The translations under genes and the position numbers were made by a program. A stretch of DNA of 7,480 nt. Source: Methanoregula sp. (GTDB taxonomy: Archaea; Halobacteriota; Methanomicrobia; Methanomicrobiales; Methanospirillaceae). Position 1 is the stretch's first letter, and the number at the start of each line of letters is the position of its first letter. The notes under the pieces were generated by a model. The model was not told the DNA's origin and did no database searches. It saw only the letters and a list, made by a program, of their open reading frames with translations. The stretch covers positions 1-7,480 of the forward strand of contig JAURZP010000351.1 in assembly GCA_030653335.1 (NCBI GenBank), read 5' to 3'. Positions 5,853-7,480 of the stretch are shown one piece after another.

Positions 5853-5871
5853 ATTTACCGGTATTTACCGG
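5853..5871. promoter_or_regulatory. Palindrome and direct repeat next to the TATA box (candidate operator)
   Basis: ATTTACCGG occurs twice in direct orientation (5853-5861 and 5863-5871). The second copy forms a perfect inverted repeat with the end of the first: CCGGTA (5858-5863), TT, TACCGG (5866-5871). The element sits a few bases upstream of the TATA box used by the minus-strand gene, over the BRE position, which is where archaeal regulators often bind. No open reading frame covers it. Confidence 0.45.
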
Positions 5872-5919
5872 ATAACCTTACAAGTGAATTTTTTTTAAAA
5901 AGCCTATACCCTTGCAAGA

Positions 5920-5938
5920 TCTCTAAAAAAACCAGAGA
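5920..5938 (-). terminator. Weak stem with T7 tract after the small unknown gene
   Basis: On the minus strand TCTCT (5934-5938) and AGAGA (5920-5924) can pair around a loop that contains a seven-T run (5925-5931). It begins 2 nt after the TAA at 5940-5942. A second T-rich stretch lies further on (5897-5901 on the minus strand). The U-tract is probably the active element and the stem is marginal. Confidence 0.4.
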
Positions 5939-5939
5939 A

Positions 5940-6368
5940 TTATTTAACAAATTCTACTGTGTCCGGAAGCGCACCATGTCGTGCGAGTGCTTCTTTGAAC
6001 TGCTTTGATGCGAGCATATGCTTTTTGATCTCAGACGAGATCGTAATCCCGCACATCCGTGATTCAGGATCATCCGGGGTGCAGTCACAGAGTTCCCCGG
6101 ACATGCCCTGGTCAAAGATGAACTTGATGATATGATTCTGGACTAATGTCAGTTCAGTCATCATCTGGTGACCGGGCATCTTTGCGCAGGCGAACGTGAA
6201 GCGGATCACATCTTCAAGCGGATGCGGAAAATTCTCAACTGAGAGTTTTATGAAACACTCCACTTCAAACCGTTCATTCTCGACTTTTTTTATCATCGAG
6301 TGTTCAATGCTCATCATGAGTACACGTTCACCGGGGATCAAGTGGATGTGATGATCCTTGTCAAGCAT
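5940..6368 (-). CDS. Small soluble protein of unknown function
   Basis: From ATG 6368 this is a 142-aa protein; a GTG at 6398 would add ten residues. It has no signal peptide or clear membrane helix and is rich in Met, His and Cys. The N-terminal part (IHLIPGERVLMMSIEHSMIK) and the middle (ERFEVECFIKLSVENF) look like beta strands. Helical stretches follow around 65-90. A C-x-C-x9-C group (C94, C96, C106) lies between helices and could bind a metal, though nothing shows that it does. The C-terminus is helical (SSEIKKHMLASKQFKEALAR). I do not recognise the family. ATG is preferred because a TATA-like TCAATATAC (6399-6407) lies about 35 nt upstream, giving a leader of about 10 nt like other genes here, but the choice is uncertain. 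It is divergent from the lipoprotein gene and sits upstream, on the same strand, of the zinc-ribbon gene, from which it is separated by a terminator and promoter. Confidence 0.7.
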   Translation of the reverse strand: MLDKDHHIHLIPGERVLMMSIEHSMIKKVENERFEVECFIKLSVENFPHPLEDVIRFTFACAKMPGHQMMTELTLVQNHIIKFIFDQGMSGELCDCTPDDPESRMCGITISSEIKKHMLASKQFKEALARHGALPDTVEFVK

Positions 6369-6398
6369 GGCAATGCTGGTTTTTGTCAAACAACTCAC

Positions 6399-6407
6399 CG
6401 TATATTG
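6399..6407 (-). promoter_or_regulatory. TATA-like box for the small unknown gene
   Basis: The minus strand reads TCAATATAC. Transcription would start near 6378, about 10 nt before ATG 6368 and already past the GTG at 6398, so if this box is used the GTG start is excluded. A competing box (TTTTTAA, 6441-6447) would start transcription near 6418 and keep the GTG possible. Confidence 0.35.
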
Positions 6408-6440
6408 ATCTTTTAGCTCCCCCCAATAAAGCGCTTGTGC

Positions 6441-6482
6441 TTAAAAACCGGGGAACGATGCAGGGCAGGTAAGATTTTTTAA
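6441..6482 (+). promoter_or_regulatory. Promoter candidates for the lipoprotein gene
   Basis: Two AT-rich boxes precede the gene. TTAAAAA (6441-6447) would give a leader of about 30 nt that includes GGAG at 6490-6493 and again at 6496-6499. TTTTTTAA (6475-6482) would place the transcript start at the ATG itself. The first box reads TTTTTAA on the other strand and could also serve the divergent gene. An 8-bp palindrome, AAGCGCTT (6429-6436), lies just upstream of the first box. Confidence 0.35.
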
Positions 6483-6500
6483 TCCACCCGGAGATGGAGT

Positions 6501-7127
6501 ATGAGTATGAAAAACCGGTTCATTGCACTCATTCTTGTTGTTCAACTGGCAGTCATTTCTGCAGGCTGCCTGTCTCCGGCTCCGGCTTTGCCACCCACAC
6601 AGACCCCGCTGCCTGCAACCCTCCCGACACCCGAGAGCACAATTGCCACAATCCCTCCGGGGGGTATGGCACTCCAGTTAACGGATGTGCCTCCGGATTA
6701 CCTGATCAAAGATCGTACGGTGATAGCCTACAGCGAAGTATCCCAGATTGCCCACGATCTTGGCTGGCAGCAGGGATACCGGGTAACATTCTACCGGATG
6801 AACCGGGAGAAAGATGATCTGACCGGAATCCGCCAGTCCATCAGTGTTTATCCACCGGAGAATATGAATAAAGTCTATGCCATCGAGTCAGAAGGAATCC
6901 TTTCTAACAAGAATGGTACCACCCGGTATGAGATCCCGTTCCCCGCAATCGGTGACAAGAGTATGGCATTCCGGGAAACCCGTATCGGAGATCCCCTGGG
7001 TCTTGCAGTGTATACGGTAATTTTTAAAAAGAAGAACGTGTTTGAAACAATTTCCATGGGTGGGACAACAACAGATTATGAGATATTAAAGGATGTAGTG
7101 CGTAAGGCGGCAGATAAGATCCGGTAA
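6501..7127 (+). CDS. Secreted lipoprotein of unknown function
   Basis: The 208-aa protein opens with a signal sequence (KNRFIALILVVQLAVISAGC) ending in a lipobox; C23 would be the lipid-anchored residue. A Pro/Thr-rich linker (24-53) leads to a compact domain at about 56-208, which lies on the outside of the membrane. The domain contains LTDVPPDYLIKDRTVIAYSE, DLGWQQGYRVTFYR, SISVYPPENM, the loop FPAIGDKSMAFR and a closing strand-helix pair ending VRKAADKIR. I do not recognise a named domain, but the linker and fold outline resemble other methanogen envelope lipoproteins. Two starts compete. ATG 6501 has GGAG at 6490-6493, 7 nt away; ATG 6507 has GGAG at 6496-6499, also 7 nt away, and would make KNRF directly follow the initiator. 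An out-of-frame ATG at 6494 gives only a shadow reading frame. The gene is monocistronic with its own terminator. Confidence 0.85.
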   Translation: MSMKNRFIALILVVQLAVISAGCLSPAPALPPTQTPLPATLPTPESTIATIPPGGMALQLTDVPPDYLIKDRTVIAYSEVSQIAHDLGWQQGYRVTFYRMNREKDDLTGIRQSISVYPPENMNKVYAIESEGILSNKNGTTRYEIPFPAIGDKSMAFRETRIGDPLGLAVYTVIFKKKNVFETISMGGTTTDYEILKDVVRKAADKIR

Positions 7128-7164
7128 TGTTTCCAACGCCAGGAACATTACCCACGGTTTTTTT
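7125..7164 (+). terminator. Stem-loop and T7 tract overlapping the lipoprotein stop codon
   Basis: TAATGTTTCC (7125-7134) pairs with GGAACATTA (7142-7150) as a 9-bp stem with one bulged T and a 7-nt loop, followed by seven T at 7158-7164. The stem begins with the TAA stop codon itself. This is one of the most terminator-like structures in the window. Confidence 0.65.
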
Positions 7165-7184
7165 AGTATACAACACAGATTCGC

Positions 7185-7230
7185 TTTTTTTTTAAAGTTC
7201 CAACTCCTATTGAGCTGATGCAAGGGTGAT
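7185..7230 (+). promoter_or_regulatory. TATA box and ribosome binding site of the YkgJ-type gene
   Basis: A T9-AAAG stretch (7185-7197) can act as the TATA box, with a transcript start near 7219. AGGGTGAT (7223-7230) follows, and its GGTGAT is an exact six-base match to the archaeal GGAGGTGATC consensus. Counted from the end of the GGAGG core position, there are 7 nt to the CTG at 7234, which is normal spacing and points to that codon as the start. Confidence 0.5.
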
Positions 7231-7233
7231 TCT

Positions 7234-7480
7234 CTGGTATTTACCTGCCGTCAGTGCGGTACATGCTGCATGTATCTGGGTGACTACATTGTGATCGAAC
7301 AGCAGCTCGGGCCATTTACTTTTGCAGCTGAATCGGTCTCAACCGGCACACCGTTTGTTGCCGAGATCGATTTGGACAAGCGGCACCTGTTTGCGGATCA
7401 CACATTTCCGGACCAGCATCCGGCCGCGTGCAGGTTTCTCAGGCCGGATGGGGATCGTATCCGCTGTACCATTCACCGGG
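7234..7480 (+). CDS. YkgJ-family cysteine-cluster protein, CTG start predicted (3' partial)
   Basis: The frame is open from 7219 to the window end and has no ATG, GTG or TTG before its first conserved motif. From CTG 7234 the protein begins (M)VFTCRQCGTCCMYLGDY, with the CxxCxxCGxCC-like signature of the YkgJ/UPF0153 family at C5, C8, C11 and C12. Later come C66 and C78 (AACRFLRPDGDRIRCTIHR), the second half of the same cluster. The family is thought to bind zinc or an iron-sulfur cluster through these cysteines; its cellular role is poorly defined. Family members usually begin two or three residues before the first cysteine, which agrees with the CTG. The ATG at 7270 lies after the cluster and would destroy it. 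A stop in frame at 7216-7218 rules out a longer form. At least 82 residues are visible and the rest lies beyond the window. A disrupted start codon or sequencing error is the alternative reading. Confidence 0.75.
   Translation, partial: MVFTCRQCGTCCMYLGDYIVIEQQLGPFTFAAESVSTGTPFVAEIDLDKRHLFADHTFPDQHPAACRFLRPDGDRIRCTIHR

Noticed and set aside
6494..6817. Plus-strand frame from ATG 6494 overlapping the lipoprotein gene
   Set aside because: It is out of frame with the clear signal peptide and lipobox, and its product is Cys/His/Pro-rich without any pattern.

Overview
The window looks like chromosomal DNA of a methanogenic archaeon, most likely of the order Methanomicrobiales (Methanoregula/Methanosphaerula-like). 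The reasons are inferential. Promoters have AT-rich TATA-type boxes about 25 nt before the expected transcript start. Several genes appear leaderless or nearly so. Where a ribosome binding site exists it matches the archaeal GGAGGTGATC pattern. The protein types (Cys-anchored envelope proteins with Pro/Thr linkers, a zinc-ribbon membrane protein, a DUF4349 protein, a PBS-lyase-type HEAT protein, a YkgJ-type Cys-cluster protein) are typical of these genomes. No rRNA, tRNA, CRISPR array, transposase or integrase is visible.

Layout from left to right. 1-184 (+): the end of a small membrane protein, followed by a clear hairpin/T-run. 374-1681 (+): a complete acetyl-CoA hydrolase/4-hydroxybutyrate CoA-transferase family enzyme. 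1756-2358 (-): a six-repeat HEAT protein, convergent with the enzyme. 2514-3419 (+): a DUF4349 lipoprotein-like membrane protein, divergent from the HEAT gene and with a perfect dyad just upstream of its TATA box. 3424-4041 (-): a two-helix membrane protein with a bacterial-type PH domain (bPH2), its stop 4 nt from that of the DUF4349 gene. 4099-5784 (-): a 561-aa protein with an N-terminal PH-like domain, a zinc ribbon, a Pro-rich linker, one membrane helix and a Thr/Val-rich external tail. 5940-6368 (-): a small unrecognised protein. 6501-7127 (+): a lipoprotein. 7234-7480 (+, cut by the window end): a YkgJ-family Cys-cluster protein that appears to start at a CTG codon.

No single pathway ties the genes together. 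The common thread of the middle and right part is the cell envelope: two lipobox proteins and two membrane-anchored PH-type proteins. The last two sit in tandem on one strand and may act together. Every gap between genes is under 200 nt and is accounted for by promoters, dyads or terminators. The points most worth a second look are the CTG-started Cys-cluster gene, the two dyads placed directly upstream of TATA boxes, and the unusual domain order of the 561-aa protein.
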